24,055 bases of DNA from positions 1-24,055 of the forward strand of contig NZ_QRNF01000043.1 in NCBI RefSeq assembly GCF_003474435.1, read 5' to 3'. Positions 16,782-24,055 of this stretch are shown here, piece after piece. Position numbers and translations under genes: made by a program. Below the pieces are notes generated by a model. That model saw only the letters and a program-made list of their open reading frames with translations, was not told the origin of the DNA and did no database searches. Origin of the DNA: Ruminococcus sp. AF46-10NS (lineage in GTDB: Bacteria; Bacillota; Clostridia; Lachnospirales; Lachnospiraceae). The first letter of the stretch is position 1. Every line of letters begins with the position of its first letter.

Positions 16782-18320
16782 ATGAGCAGTGGAGTAAACA
16801 GCACGGGACAGATATACGCTCTGGATATGCAGAAGGTTTCAAAACGTTTTCCAGGTACGCTGGCTGTTGATAAGGTAGATTTCCGTGTGAAAAAAGGTGA
16901 AGTGCATGCTCTGATGGGAGAGAATGGTGCGGGAAAATCAACTCTGATGAAAATGCTGAACGGTTTGTTTAATGACTATACAGGAGATATCTACATTAAC
17001 GGAGAGAAGAAACTTCTCCATTCCCCTACAATGGCCAAGGAAGCAGGAATCGGAATGGTATATCAGGAGCTTTCTCTTGCAAGAAGAATTTCCATTTATG
17101 AGAATCTTCTGGTGGGAAGACTTCCTAAGAAAGGTATTTTTGTAGATAAGAAGAAAGCAATTGAAGAGTCAAAGAAACTTCTTGCAAGAGTAGGACTGGA
17201 TTATATTGATCCGACTATGGATGTTTCTGAGATCAGTCAGTGCGAAGCACAGCTTGTCGAGATTGCGAAAACTCTTGGTTTTAATCCATCCATTATTGTT
17301 ATGGATGAGCCCACATCCGCTCTTTCAAGCGATGAGGTTGAACGCCTTTACAAGATCATCCGTCAGCTGAAGGCAGAGGGGCTTGCAGTGGTTTATATTT
17401 CCCATCATCTGGCAGAGATCTTTGAGATCGCAGACAATGTTACAGTTATGAGAGATGGTAAGCTGGTAGGCTCCTGTGCAGTATCCGATACAAATCCGGA
17501 TAAACTGGTAGAAATGATGGTAGGAACTCCGGTAAAGAATTTCTATGAGAACCATAAATCCATGGTACAGGATGAAGTTGTACTGAAGGTTGAAGATTAT
17601 ACACACTGGGGATTTTTCCATCATGTAAACTTCGAGCTTCATAAAGGTGAAGTACTTGCCATCTGCGGACTGGCCGGGGCAGGAAGAACAGAGATCGCAA
17701 GGGCGCTGATCGGTGTGGATAAGGCTGACGGAGGAAAAGTCTATATACATGGAAAAGAGACACATTTCAGGAACTTCGGAGAAGCTATCGCCGGAGGACT
17801 TGGATATCTGACAGAGGATCGAAAAGTCGTAGGTCTGGCACTGAACCAGACAGTTGGTGATAATGTGACCTCCTGTATTATTGATCGGAATTCCAACGGT
17901 ATTTTCTACAACCAGAAGAAACTGAACGGACTGATTGATGAGAAGATCAATGAGATGAGCGTTTATCCGGCAGACAGAGACCGTCTGGTAAACAGCTTCT
18001 CCGGTGGAAACCAGCAGAAGGTGCTGATGGCCAAATGGCTGGCAGCTGGTGTTGATATCCTGATCCTAGATGAACCTACACGAGGTGTTGATGTTAATGC
18101 CAAGCAGGTTATCCATAATGTAGTTAAAGATTATGTATCAAAAGGCAATTCCGTAATTCTTCTTTCTTCAGACCTTCCGGAAGTTGTGGGACTTGCAGAC
18201 AGAGCAGTGATCTTACGTGAAGGACATACGATTGGAATGATCCGGAAAAAAGATATGACGGAAAATTCAATACTGATTGCAGCTAATGGGGAGGGAGAGT
18301 TCGTATCATGTCAGAAGTAA
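16782..18320 (+). CDS. sugar ABC importer ATPase, two NBDs (RbsA/MglA type)
   Basis: A 512-residue protein with two fused ATPase domains, like RbsA, MglA or XylG. First domain: Walker A GENGAGKST (46-54), a signature-like SQCEAQLVEIAKT and Walker B VMDEPTSAL. Second domain: a degenerate P-loop (GLAGAGRTEIARAL), as usual in this family, signature SFSGGNQQKVLMAKWL and Walker B LILDEPTRGVD. I start at 16782, where AGGAG is 7 bases upstream; an in-frame ATG at 16710 has no such site and adds 24 unconserved residues. It is first gene of the importer operon after the terminator; a possible weak TATACT lies at 16689-16694. The sequence does not show the sugar specificity. Confidence 0.93.
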   Translation: MSSGVNSTGQIYALDMQKVSKRFPGTLAVDKVDFRVKKGEVHALMGENGAGKSTLMKMLNGLFNDYTGDIYINGEKKLLHSPTMAKEAGIGMVYQELSLARRISIYENLLVGRLPKKGIFVDKKKAIEESKKLLARVGLDYIDPTMDVSEISQCEAQLVEIAKTLGFNPSIIVMDEPTSALSSDEVERLYKIIRQLKAEGLAVVYISHHLAEIFEIADNVTVMRDGKLVGSCAVSDTNPDKLVEMMVGTPVKNFYENHKSMVQDEVVLKVEDYTHWGFFHHVNFELHKGEVLAICGLAGAGRTEIARALIGVDKADGGKVYIHGKETHFRNFGEAIAGGLGYLTEDRKVVGLALNQTVGDNVTSCIIDRNSNGIFYNQKKLNGLIDEKINEMSVYPADRDRLVNSFSGGNQQKVLMAKWLAAGVDILILDEPTRGVDVNAKQVIHNVVKDYVSKGNSVILLSSDLPEVVGLADRAVILREGHTIGMIRKKDMTENSILIAANGEGEFVSCQK

Positions 18321-19348
18321 ATAAAAATGGAAATACTGCCGCTCCAAAGGTAGATACAAGAAAAACAGAGATCAACAAAGCCAGCCTGATTTTTAATCAG
18401 CTTGGCATCTGGATCATTGTTGCAGGACTTATCATTCTGGGAATGATCATTTCCAAAGGACAGTTCTTCGGAAAAAGTAATATCCAGTCTATTCTGGAAG
18501 CAGTAGCCCTGACCGGTATGGTCTGTGCAGGACTGTTCTACGTTACATATTCAGGAAACATGACCGATATGTCTGTGCCGATCACAATGGCATTCGGCGG
18601 AGTTATGGCAGTACAGTGCATTAACTTCGGTTTTGTGGGATCTATCATTGCAGGACTTCTTGCAGGTGCCCTGATCGGTCTGATCAACGGTTTCATGATC
18701 GGTAAGATGAGAGCCAACGCCATCATCTGGACACTGGCGGTAAATCTTTTGATATCCGGTGTCATACGAGTAGTATGGCAGGGAAAAATGCTCTACGCAG
18801 AGGATATCGCGAAAGAGAGCATGCAGTCATCTGCTGAGAAGTTTTACGCGATTTCCAGAACCTATATCGGCGGAGCGATCTCCCTGATGGCAATCGTTAT
18901 GCTGGTTATGTTTGTGATCTCATGGGTGATTCACACAAAAACAGCATTCGGACAGAAACTGAAGATCATCGGTACCAATTATGAAGTAGCGAAATTTTCA
19001 GGAATCAACTGTACAAAACAGATCATTATCGCATATGTGATCAATGGTCTCTGCAGCGCAACAGCTGGTATCTTTTATGCAGCTCTCAGAAAATGTGCTT
19101 CCTACGAAAACGGAACCGGTTATGATTTTGATGCTCTGACTGCGATCCTTCTGGGTGGCGTTTCCCTGAACGGTGGAAAAGGAAGTATTGTTGGAACCTT
19201 CGGTGGTGTTCTTGCTTATGGTATCCTCAACAATATTCTTTCCTGGATCGGTCTTGGGACATACACCAAGTATCTTGTCCAGGGTATCGTATTCCTGTTC
19301 ATCGTATGGTTAAACACACATTCAAACAGAAAGTTGGGTAAAGCATGA
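18308..19348 (+). CDS. sugar ABC importer permease (BPD_transp_2), first
   Basis: A 346-residue membrane protein with about nine to ten hydrophobic segments, of the RbsC/XylH family. Family marks: TGMVCAGLFYVTYSGNMTDMSVPITMAFGG near the front, and DALTAILLGGVSLNGGKGSIVGTFGGVLAYGILNN, the loop contacting the ATPase, near the end. About 35 polar residues precede the first membrane segment. The ATG lies 13 bases inside the ATPase gene, with GGGAGGG upstream, so translation is coupled. It probably pairs with the second permease as a heterodimer. Confidence 0.92.
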   Translation: MSEVNKNGNTAAPKVDTRKTEINKASLIFNQLGIWIIVAGLIILGMIISKGQFFGKSNIQSILEAVALTGMVCAGLFYVTYSGNMTDMSVPITMAFGGVMAVQCINFGFVGSIIAGLLAGALIGLINGFMIGKMRANAIIWTLAVNLLISGVIRVVWQGKMLYAEDIAKESMQSSAEKFYAISRTYIGGAISLMAIVMLVMFVISWVIHTKTAFGQKLKIIGTNYEVAKFSGINCTKQIIIAYVINGLCSATAGIFYAALRKCASYENGTGYDFDALTAILLGGVSLNGGKGSIVGTFGGVLAYGILNNILSWIGLGTYTKYLVQGIVFLFIVWLNTHSNRKLGKA

Positions 19349-20370
19349 TGGAGAAGAAATTTAAGCTGAATGCAGCAATGATCAACAAAAACCGCGCATT
19401 TTTATTACTTGCGATCGTACTTTTCTGTGGACTGTTTGTGGACAATTTCTATACAGCCTACAATATCCGGGCAGTAACAGGTAACGGAAGTCTTGTTATC
19501 TGGCTGGGACTTGGATTTACTATCGTCCTCATTGCAGGGCATATGGATATGACAGTTATGTACATGTCTACCTTTGCAGCACTTCTTACACTTGGGCTTC
19601 ACAGCAACCAAAAGCTTCCGTGGGCAATCTGCATTCTCATCGGTGCTCTGATGGGTGTTGTAAACGGCCTGATCATGGGACTGCTTGTTACAAAGCTGAA
19701 GATCCACGCATTTATCGCAAGTATCGGTATGCAGCTGGTTCTCAAGGGAATCATGTATGTTTACTGTAACGGAAGTGAGCTGAGTATCGGAAGAGATTAT
19801 GATCTGAATGAGAAGCTGAATAATCAGCTGCTTCCATTTCTTCCATTCTCAACGTACTTTATTATCACAACACTTTTTGTAATCCTGGTAATTGTAATTC
19901 TTCGTTACACAAGACTTGGAAGAAATATCCATATGGTAGGTGGTAATGCAGAGACAGCATGGCTTGCAGGTATCCACAGTGACCGTGTTGTAATAGCAGC
20001 ATTTATCATTTCCGGACTTGCAGCAGGACTTGGCGGAGCATTGAACGGAATCTATTCCGGCGCGGCGAATGTAACCATGGGTGAAAAAGGAATCTCACCT
20101 TTCTATATGGCATTTACAGCAACTGTTATCGGTGGAACAGATATCTACGGCGGCAAAGGAAGCGTAGGCTGGACCTACATTTCTCTTCTGATGATCGCGT
20201 TCCTGAAATCTCTCTGTAAATCCACAGAGCTTCAGGTACTGGTTATCGGTGCAGCACTTGTGCTTTGCCTGATCTATGAGACAGTTGCAAAATACAATAA
20301 AGATAAGATCCTTGGACGTCGTCCGAATCTTCATCTGGAACATCTCAAAGAGATGAAAGGTGCAAAATAA
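19345..20370 (+). CDS. sugar ABC importer permease (BPD_transp_2), second
   Basis: A 341-residue RbsC-family permease, start overlapping the previous stop by four bases (ATGA). Family marks: LVIWLGLGFTIVLIAGHMDMTVMYMSTFAALLTLG, LGRNIHMVGGNAETAWLAGI, and FTATVIGGTDIYGGKGSVGWT. Two different permeases in one operon indicate a heterodimeric channel, seen in only some members of this importer class. It ends in a positively charged tail (RRPNLHLEHLKEMKGAK) on the inner side. Confidence 0.92.
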   Translation: MMEKKFKLNAAMINKNRAFLLLAIVLFCGLFVDNFYTAYNIRAVTGNGSLVIWLGLGFTIVLIAGHMDMTVMYMSTFAALLTLGLHSNQKLPWAICILIGALMGVVNGLIMGLLVTKLKIHAFIASIGMQLVLKGIMYVYCNGSELSIGRDYDLNEKLNNQLLPFLPFSTYFIITTLFVILVIVILRYTRLGRNIHMVGGNAETAWLAGIHSDRVVIAAFIISGLAAGLGGALNGIYSGAANVTMGEKGISPFYMAFTATVIGGTDIYGGKGSVGWTYISLLMIAFLKSLCKSTELQVLVIGAALVLCLIYETVAKYNKDKILGRRPNLHLEHLKEMKGAK

Positions 20371-20391
20371 GTAACGAAAATAACAGGGGGA

Positions 20392-20416
20392 ATTAAAAGC
20401 GGAGGGAGCTTTTAAT
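20392..20416 (+). promoter_or_regulatory. intergenic hairpin before the binding-protein gene
   Basis: A perfect 9-bp stem ATTAAAAGC/GCTTTTAAT with loop GGAGGGA, not followed by a T tract. It lies between the permease and the binding-protein gene, a usual place for a stabilising or processing hairpin that raises binding-protein expression over permease. The purine-rich loop resembles a ribosome site but no start codon follows it. Confidence 0.5.
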
Positions 20417-20453
20417 AAAATAAAAACTATATAAGGTATAGGAGGAAGAAAAC

Positions 20454-21710
20454 ATGATGAAAAAGAGACTGGCGGTTCTGTTATGTGGTGCTATGTTGTT
20501 AGGTACGGGGGCTGTAGCATTTGCAGAGGAGAACACAGACGCCCAGGCAACTGAGGCAGAGGCAAGTGATGAGAGTGCAGAAGAGGAAGCAGTAGAAGTT
20601 CCGGACGCTGCAAAAGATTCTTACGACAAACTGCAGGAAGCAGAAAAAACATTAAAAACAACAGATGACCATCTCATGATGGAAGCACCGCTTAGCTTCG
20701 ATGTTCCGGAAGTAGACGGAGATGCTGCATATTGTGAAGACAATTACGAAGAGACAGATGCCAATCACTGGCATTACAAAGAGTATCTTGACTGGGACGA
20801 GGCAAATGATGCAAAATTCCCGGAGTCACCGGCAGATGGACAGGAAGGCAAAAAAGTTATCCTGATCGTTCATGGTGCACATGCCTGGACAACATGCTAC
20901 ACAGAGGCTTTCCAGAAAGCATGTGATGCAGTCGGAATGGAAGTAACTGTTTATGATCCAAACTGGGATCAGGGAAATCAGGACAGCTACATTGACCAGG
21001 CGATCAACGAGCATCCGGATGCAATCGCATTGATTCCGCTTTCCGCTGACCATGCAACACAGCAGTTCAAGAAGATCACAGACGCTGGAATCCCGGCATT
21101 CTGTGTAAATACAACACCAGAAGCAGAAGCTATGAACTACATCATTTCCTACACTGGCCCGAATGACTGGTACCAGATGAGAACACTTGCCGATATGCTT
21201 GGTGAGAAGATGGAAGGCAAAGGAGGAGTTGCTTATATTACACATAACGTAGGTGGATCTCCTTACTATGCACGCTGCTATGGACCTATGACAGAGCTTG
21301 CTGAGAAATATCCGGACATCGAGACACTTGATATCCAGTCTCCTGGATTCGAGGCTTCCAAGGTTAAACAGGTCGTATCCGACTGGATCACAAAATATGG
21401 CGATAAATTAAATGCAATCGTTCTTGCAGATGATTCTGACCAGGCTATCGGTGCAGCTGAGGCTTGCGAGGCAGCAGGACGTGACGATATCGTAATCGTT
21501 GCAGCTGGTATCTCCAAACAGGGTCTTGACCTTGTAAAAGACGGAAAACTTTATGGTATGTCCTATCAGACCTGCCAGGGTGATGCCGGTCTTGCAGTTC
21601 GTACAATCTCCGAGTGGTTCTGCGGCATTGATGTAAACCGTGTAAACTATCTGAGAACAGACGTTGTTACTTCTGAGAACACAGCAGACTTTGAGCCGTG
21701 CCAGTGGTAA
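20454..21710 (+). CDS. secreted sugar-type solute-binding protein of the ABC importer
   Basis: A 418-residue substrate-binding protein. The signal peptide is 1-24, with a likely signal peptidase I cut after AFA and no lipobox. It is followed by an acidic low-complexity linker (about 25-55, many Glu, Asp and Ala) and an unusual tryptophan/acid-rich segment (about 75-125: ETDANHWHYKEYLDWDEAND) before the Peripla_BP_4 fold begins at about 137 (KKVILIVHGAHAWTTCYTEAFQKACDAVG). The core continues with AIALIPLSADHATQQFKKITDAGIPAFCVNTT and a second lobe with KGGVAYITHNVGG. AGGAGG lies before a double ATG (20454 and 20457). Unlike many Gram-positive binding proteins it appears not to be a lipoprotein, so surface retention must come another way. 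Last gene of the operon. Confidence 0.9.
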   Translation: MMKKRLAVLLCGAMLLGTGAVAFAEENTDAQATEAEASDESAEEEAVEVPDAAKDSYDKLQEAEKTLKTTDDHLMMEAPLSFDVPEVDGDAAYCEDNYEETDANHWHYKEYLDWDEANDAKFPESPADGQEGKKVILIVHGAHAWTTCYTEAFQKACDAVGMEVTVYDPNWDQGNQDSYIDQAINEHPDAIALIPLSADHATQQFKKITDAGIPAFCVNTTPEAEAMNYIISYTGPNDWYQMRTLADMLGEKMEGKGGVAYITHNVGGSPYYARCYGPMTELAEKYPDIETLDIQSPGFEASKVKQVVSDWITKYGDKLNAIVLADDSDQAIGAAEACEAAGRDDIVIVAAGISKQGLDLVKDGKLYGMSYQTCQGDAGLAVRTISEWFCGIDVNRVNYLRTDVVTSENTADFEPCQW

Positions 21711-21749
21711 TAAAAAAGAATAAACATGTCTGCTGATGCGGACGCCTGG

Positions 21750-21780
21750 ATGCCGTCTCCTTTGTGGGAGGCGGCATTTT
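21750..21780 (+). terminator. intrinsic terminator of the importer operon
   Basis: An 11-bp stem ATGCCGTCTCC/GGAGGCGGCAT (one G-T pair) with loop TTTGTG, followed by TTTT. Confidence 0.88.
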
Positions 21781-21848
21781 CAAACTGTGGATTGTGAAGA
21801 GCTTATGCAGCAGTGGTTTGTGTGGACTTGAATAATGGAGGTAATGGG

Positions 21849-22604
21849 ATGAAAGCAGAAGAAGTTAGAATCTCCGAATGGGAAGGATATCAGAGAAAAG
21901 ATTTTAAACTGGATGGCCATGAGTGTATCCTGGTCATGCCGAAAGAAGTGCATCCGGGAAAACCATGGGTATGGCGCGCAGAGTTTTTCGGAGCTTTTGA
22001 TTATGCAGACAGAGCACTTCTTGAGAAAGGCTGGCATATTGCATATATGATGATCAGTGACATGTACGGATGCCCGGAATCCATAAGCCTTATGGAAATG
22101 TTTTATCAGTATATCATAGAGGAAGAAGGCCTTAATAAAAAAGCAGATCTTTTTGGCTTCAGCCGGGGCGGTCTTTATTCTGTCAATTATACGGTGAAAA
22201 ATCCTGAAACGATCTCCACACTGTATCTGGATGCGCCGGTTATGAATGTGACGAGCTGGCCGGGAGGATATGGAGCAAGTGAGCGTTATTCGAAAGAATG
22301 GGAAGAGTGTAAGGCGGTTTATCATCTCACAGATGAGAATGCCCTGGAGTTTAGGGGGAATCCTTTGGATAAAATGCCTCAGCTTCTTAAAGCGGGGATC
22401 AGGATCATGCTGGTAGCGGGTGCGGTTGACAGTGTTGTGCCTTATCAGGAAAACGGTGCTAATCTGGCCAGATATTATGAGGAAAACGGCGGCCAGATCA
22501 AAGTGATCGTAAAACCGGACTGTGACCATCATCCGCACAGTCTGGAAGATCCTGCACCGATCGTAGAGTATATTGAGAAAAATTTTGAGGAGAATGAGAG
22601 ATAA
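21849..22604 (+). CDS. alpha/beta-hydrolase family protein
   Basis: A 251-residue hydrolase. Nucleophile elbow GFSRGG with S105; likely acid D194 in LVAGAVDSVVPY; likely base His in the DCDHHPHSL segment (H227, H228 or H230). An aromatic-rich cap, PWVWRAEFFGAF (39-50), recalls esterases acting on carbohydrate esters. No signal peptide, so it acts in the cytoplasm. I start at 21849, where GGAGGT lies 6 bases upstream; an in-frame ATG at 21813 has no site. It lies directly after the importer terminator with no clear promoter of its own, so read-through is possible. Its place suggests it hydrolyses the imported compound or a derivative. The substrate cannot be read from the sequence. Confidence 0.8.
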   Translation: MKAEEVRISEWEGYQRKDFKLDGHECILVMPKEVHPGKPWVWRAEFFGAFDYADRALLEKGWHIAYMMISDMYGCPESISLMEMFYQYIIEEEGLNKKADLFGFSRGGLYSVNYTVKNPETISTLYLDAPVMNVTSWPGGYGASERYSKEWEECKAVYHLTDENALEFRGNPLDKMPQLLKAGIRIMLVAGAVDSVVPYQENGANLARYYEENGGQIKVIVKPDCDHHPHSLEDPAPIVEYIEKNFEENER

Positions 22605-22735
22605 GAATACTTAAAAACAAGTATATCTACCAGAAAGTAATCATAAACAGCCAGAAATTAAGAATTGCCGGGGTCGGATAACAGGAGTACAATGTAGTCA
22701 ATTCAAAAAGCAATTACAATTAAAGAAATGCAAAG

Positions 22736-22777
22736 GCGCATTTGTTGTAGAAATACAGCAGATGCGCTTATTTTTTT
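22736..22777 (+). terminator. intrinsic terminator after the hydrolase gene
   Basis: A 14-bp stem GCGCATTTGTTGTA/TACAGCAGATGCGC (three G-T pairs) capped by a GAAA tetraloop, with a run of seven T after it. Confidence 0.88.
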
Positions 22778-22850
22778 AACCGATGAACTGACTGCGAAGC
22801 AGATATTCGGTTATGTGCAGGTGGGAAAGTGGATTGCGGATATCCGTTTG
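22777..22850 (+). repeat. structured repeat, compact copy
   Basis: The stem TAACCGA/TCGGTTA (22777-22783 with 22807-22813) encloses one hairpin CTGC-GAA-GCAG; a 3' arm ends in GGAT/ATCC. From 22791 it matches 8194-8253 at about 85%. It begins on the last T of the terminator tract and lies in the leader of the truncated aminotransferase gene. Confidence 0.7.
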
Positions 22851-22882
22851 TTCCACGGGAGCAGAAAGAGGGGGAATGTATT

Positions 22883-23245
22883 ATGGCAAAGAGCGAACAG
22901 GTAATCAAAGATCTTGATAGAGTGATCGGACTGATCAACACAGATATGAAAGATATTCCGGCAGAGGAGAAAAAACAGATGGTGGCAGATACCATTGATC
23001 ATTTTGACAACTATGTAAGCCCAGGCTGGCTGAAATACCGTAAATCTGTTTCTTCTGATTCTGAACAGGGCGCAGTTCTTGAGCGGCAGGATGAAGGGGC
23101 TTACTGCTATGGGCTGAACGGAGAAAAATTTATCGACTGTCTTGGCGGATTTGGTATTTACACCTGTGGTCACAGAAATCCGGAGATTCTGAAAACCGTA
23201 AAAGGCAGCTTGATATCAGGCACTTCATTTTCAGGAGCTTCTTGA
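22883..23245 (+). pseudogene. truncated putrescine-type class III aminotransferase
   Basis: Only about the first 107 residues match a class III (PLP-dependent) aminotransferase like E. coli PatA: YVSPGWLKYRKSVSSDS, then GAYCYGLNGEKFIDCLGGFGIYTCGHRNPEILKTVK. Homology stops there, the frame runs 13 more codons (GSLISGTSFSGAS) and ends. The PLP lysine, normally near residue 300, and most of the enzyme are missing, so it cannot be functional alone. AGGGGG lies 8 bases before the ATG, so the 5' end is a normal gene. The break coincides with the start of a GC-richer segment next to the ribosomal RNA operon, suggesting a recombination or insertion, or an assembly join. Confidence 0.75.
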
Positions 23246-23466
23246 TGGTTCATCTCCACATATGCGAAGTATGCAGAAATCAGCTCGGCACAACGTTTCA
23301 TCCTAAGCACCGCAGTATACAGCCAAAAGTCAACCGCGTTACACATCGAAGATGTAACGCTCATTCCATGCCCAAGAGGGCGGGGTTCCTTCGGGCTTCG
23401 GAACTCTGAGATGGCCTTCCCCTGCGCTGTCCACACGGAAAGTGTGATGTGCGTCAGCACCCTCAA
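23170..23466 (-). CDS. unrecognised minus-strand ORF in the GC-rich segment
   Basis: A 98-codon open frame (RSPKEPRPLGHGMSVTSSMCNAVDFWLYTAVLRMKRCAELISAYFAYVEMNHQEAPENEVPDIKLP), opposite in direction to the aminotransferase fragment and overlapping its end. The composition looks protein-like in the middle, but I know no domain for it. No good ribosome site lies before the first ATG; an internal ATG (MSV) has GG-rich sequence upstream. The same stretch is full of hairpins, so the open frame may be a by-product of a structured RNA. Confidence 0.3.
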   Translation of the reverse strand: MRVLTHITLSVWTAQGKAISEFRSPKEPRPLGHGMSVTSSMCNAVDFWLYTAVLRMKRCAELISAYFAYVEMNHQEAPENEVPDIKLPFTVFRISGFL

Positions 23467-23470
23467 GCTG
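23205..23470. other. GC-richer hairpin-rich segment next to the rRNA operon
   Basis: It begins where aminotransferase homology stops and ends where the AT-rich rRNA leader begins. It contains GCGTTACA/TGTAACGC around a TCG-containing loop (near 23337-23361), GTTCC/GGAAC around 23385-23404, and a short CCGTGTGG-type stem, with visibly higher GC than either side. Origin unknown: insertion, structured RNA or a small gene. Confidence 0.5.
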
Positions 23471-23554
23471 GGATCTTATCATATTGTAGCAAAAATAAAG
23501 AAATTCCCCATACAAAATAAAAAAACAAAATAAACGAAAAATTGAATTTTATGG

Positions 23555-23583
23555 TTGACAAGCATAACTCTCAGTGGTATTAT
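23555..23583 (+). promoter_or_regulatory. rRNA promoter P1
   Basis: TTGACA (23555-23560), a 17-base spacer, TATTAT (23578-23583). GAGCTGTC starts five bases after the -10 box. Confidence 0.8.
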
Positions 23584-23657
23584 AACTGAGCTGTCGCAAA
23601 TAATTGTTTTTGAAAAACAAACAATTAAAAAGAATTTCAGAAAAATGAAATTCACAG

Positions 23658-23686
23658 TTGACAAAAGACAGAAGATATGATAGAGT
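23658..23686 (+). promoter_or_regulatory. rRNA promoter P2
   Basis: TTGACA (23658-23663), a 17-base spacer, TAGAGT (23681-23686). GAGTCGCC starts five bases after the -10 box. Confidence 0.7.
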
Positions 23687-23756
23687 ATCTGAGTCGCCAA
23701 CAAAGTGACAACAAAATCTTAACTCAAAAATGTTTGAAAAAAACTTAAAAAAGTGC

Positions 23757-23785
23757 TTGACAAACAAAAAGAGATGAGATAAAAT
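23757..23785 (+). promoter_or_regulatory. rRNA promoter P3
   Basis: TTGACA (23757-23762), a 17-base spacer, TAAAAT (23780-23785). GAGCTGTC starts five bases after the -10 box, the same octamer and offset as at P1. Confidence 0.8.
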
Positions 23786-23951
23786 AAACGAGCTGTCTGA
23801 GAGACAGACATAACAAACCTTGATAACTAAACAGTGAAACACATACGATTCTCGAAAATTTCTTTACATTTAAAGAACGGTTTAAACAAACCAAAAGCAG
23901 TAAAAACGAGAGATAGCCAAACGGTTGTCTTGAGTAAATGAATCAAACATT

Positions 23952-24055
<104 letters not shown>

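Larger units (their letters stand above)
23471..23951 (+). promoter_or_regulatory. rRNA operon leader
   Basis: About 480 very AT-rich bases without a gene. It holds three tandem promoters, a hairpin TTCTTTA/TAAAGAA around 23860-23877, and the precursor sequence before 16S rRNA, which would be cut away by RNases during maturation. Confidence 0.8.

Noticed and set aside
21813..21848. Upstream in-frame start for the hydrolase
   Set aside because: No ribosome site before 21813, whereas GGAGGT lies six bases before 21849.
23549..23842. 97-codon minus-strand open frame over the rRNA promoters
   Set aside because: Phe/Leu-rich composition comes from the AT-rich leader; it covers three consensus rRNA promoters.

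Overview
The window is chromosomal DNA of a low-to-moderate GC Gram-positive gut anaerobe, most likely Blautia or a close Lachnospiraceae relative. The evidence is the V1 end of the 16S rRNA gene at the right edge (a partial match from memory to Blautia obeum-like sequences), strong AGGAGG ribosome sites, and Lachnospiraceae-type gene content: a YesN/YesM two-component system, RbsA-type ABC importers and a UroD-like methyltransferase.

Left part (1-5400): an AlbA/Schlafen-type regulator with a winged helix; a 310-base spacer with three imperfect repeats; a LytTR-PAS regulator; an IS630-family element of about 1.01 kb with 24-base inverted repeats and a transposase split over two frames; and a membrane-bound diguanylate cyclase (CHASE-like, GGDEF, PAS) on the minus strand.

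Urease block (5460-8007): a near-consensus promoter, immediately followed by a long terminator-like hairpin, precedes ureA, ureB and ureC. The UreC active-site residues are all present. No urease accessory gene (ureDEFGH) and no urea or nickel transporter lies in the window.

Transport/sensing block (8259-22604): a UroD-superfamily protein with a Zn-methyltransferase motif is divergent from a LacI regulator fused to a second, MalE-like solute-binding domain. Next come a response regulator, its histidine kinase and a ribose-type binding protein in one overlapping operon, closed by a terminator. A complete ABC importer follows (two-domain ATPase, two permeases, secreted binding protein), also closed by a terminator, then an alpha/beta hydrolase. 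The order suggests one catabolic locus: an external binding protein feeds the kinase, the regulator turns on the importer, and the methyltransferase-like enzyme and hydrolase act on the imported compound. The substrate is unknown; a methylated or esterified sugar-like molecule is my inference.

Right end (22605-24055): a terminator, a structured repeat also present in expanded four-way-junction form after ureC, a putrescine-type aminotransferase cut off after about 110 residues, a GC-richer hairpin-rich segment, three tandem consensus promoters, and the first ~100 bases of a 16S rRNA gene.
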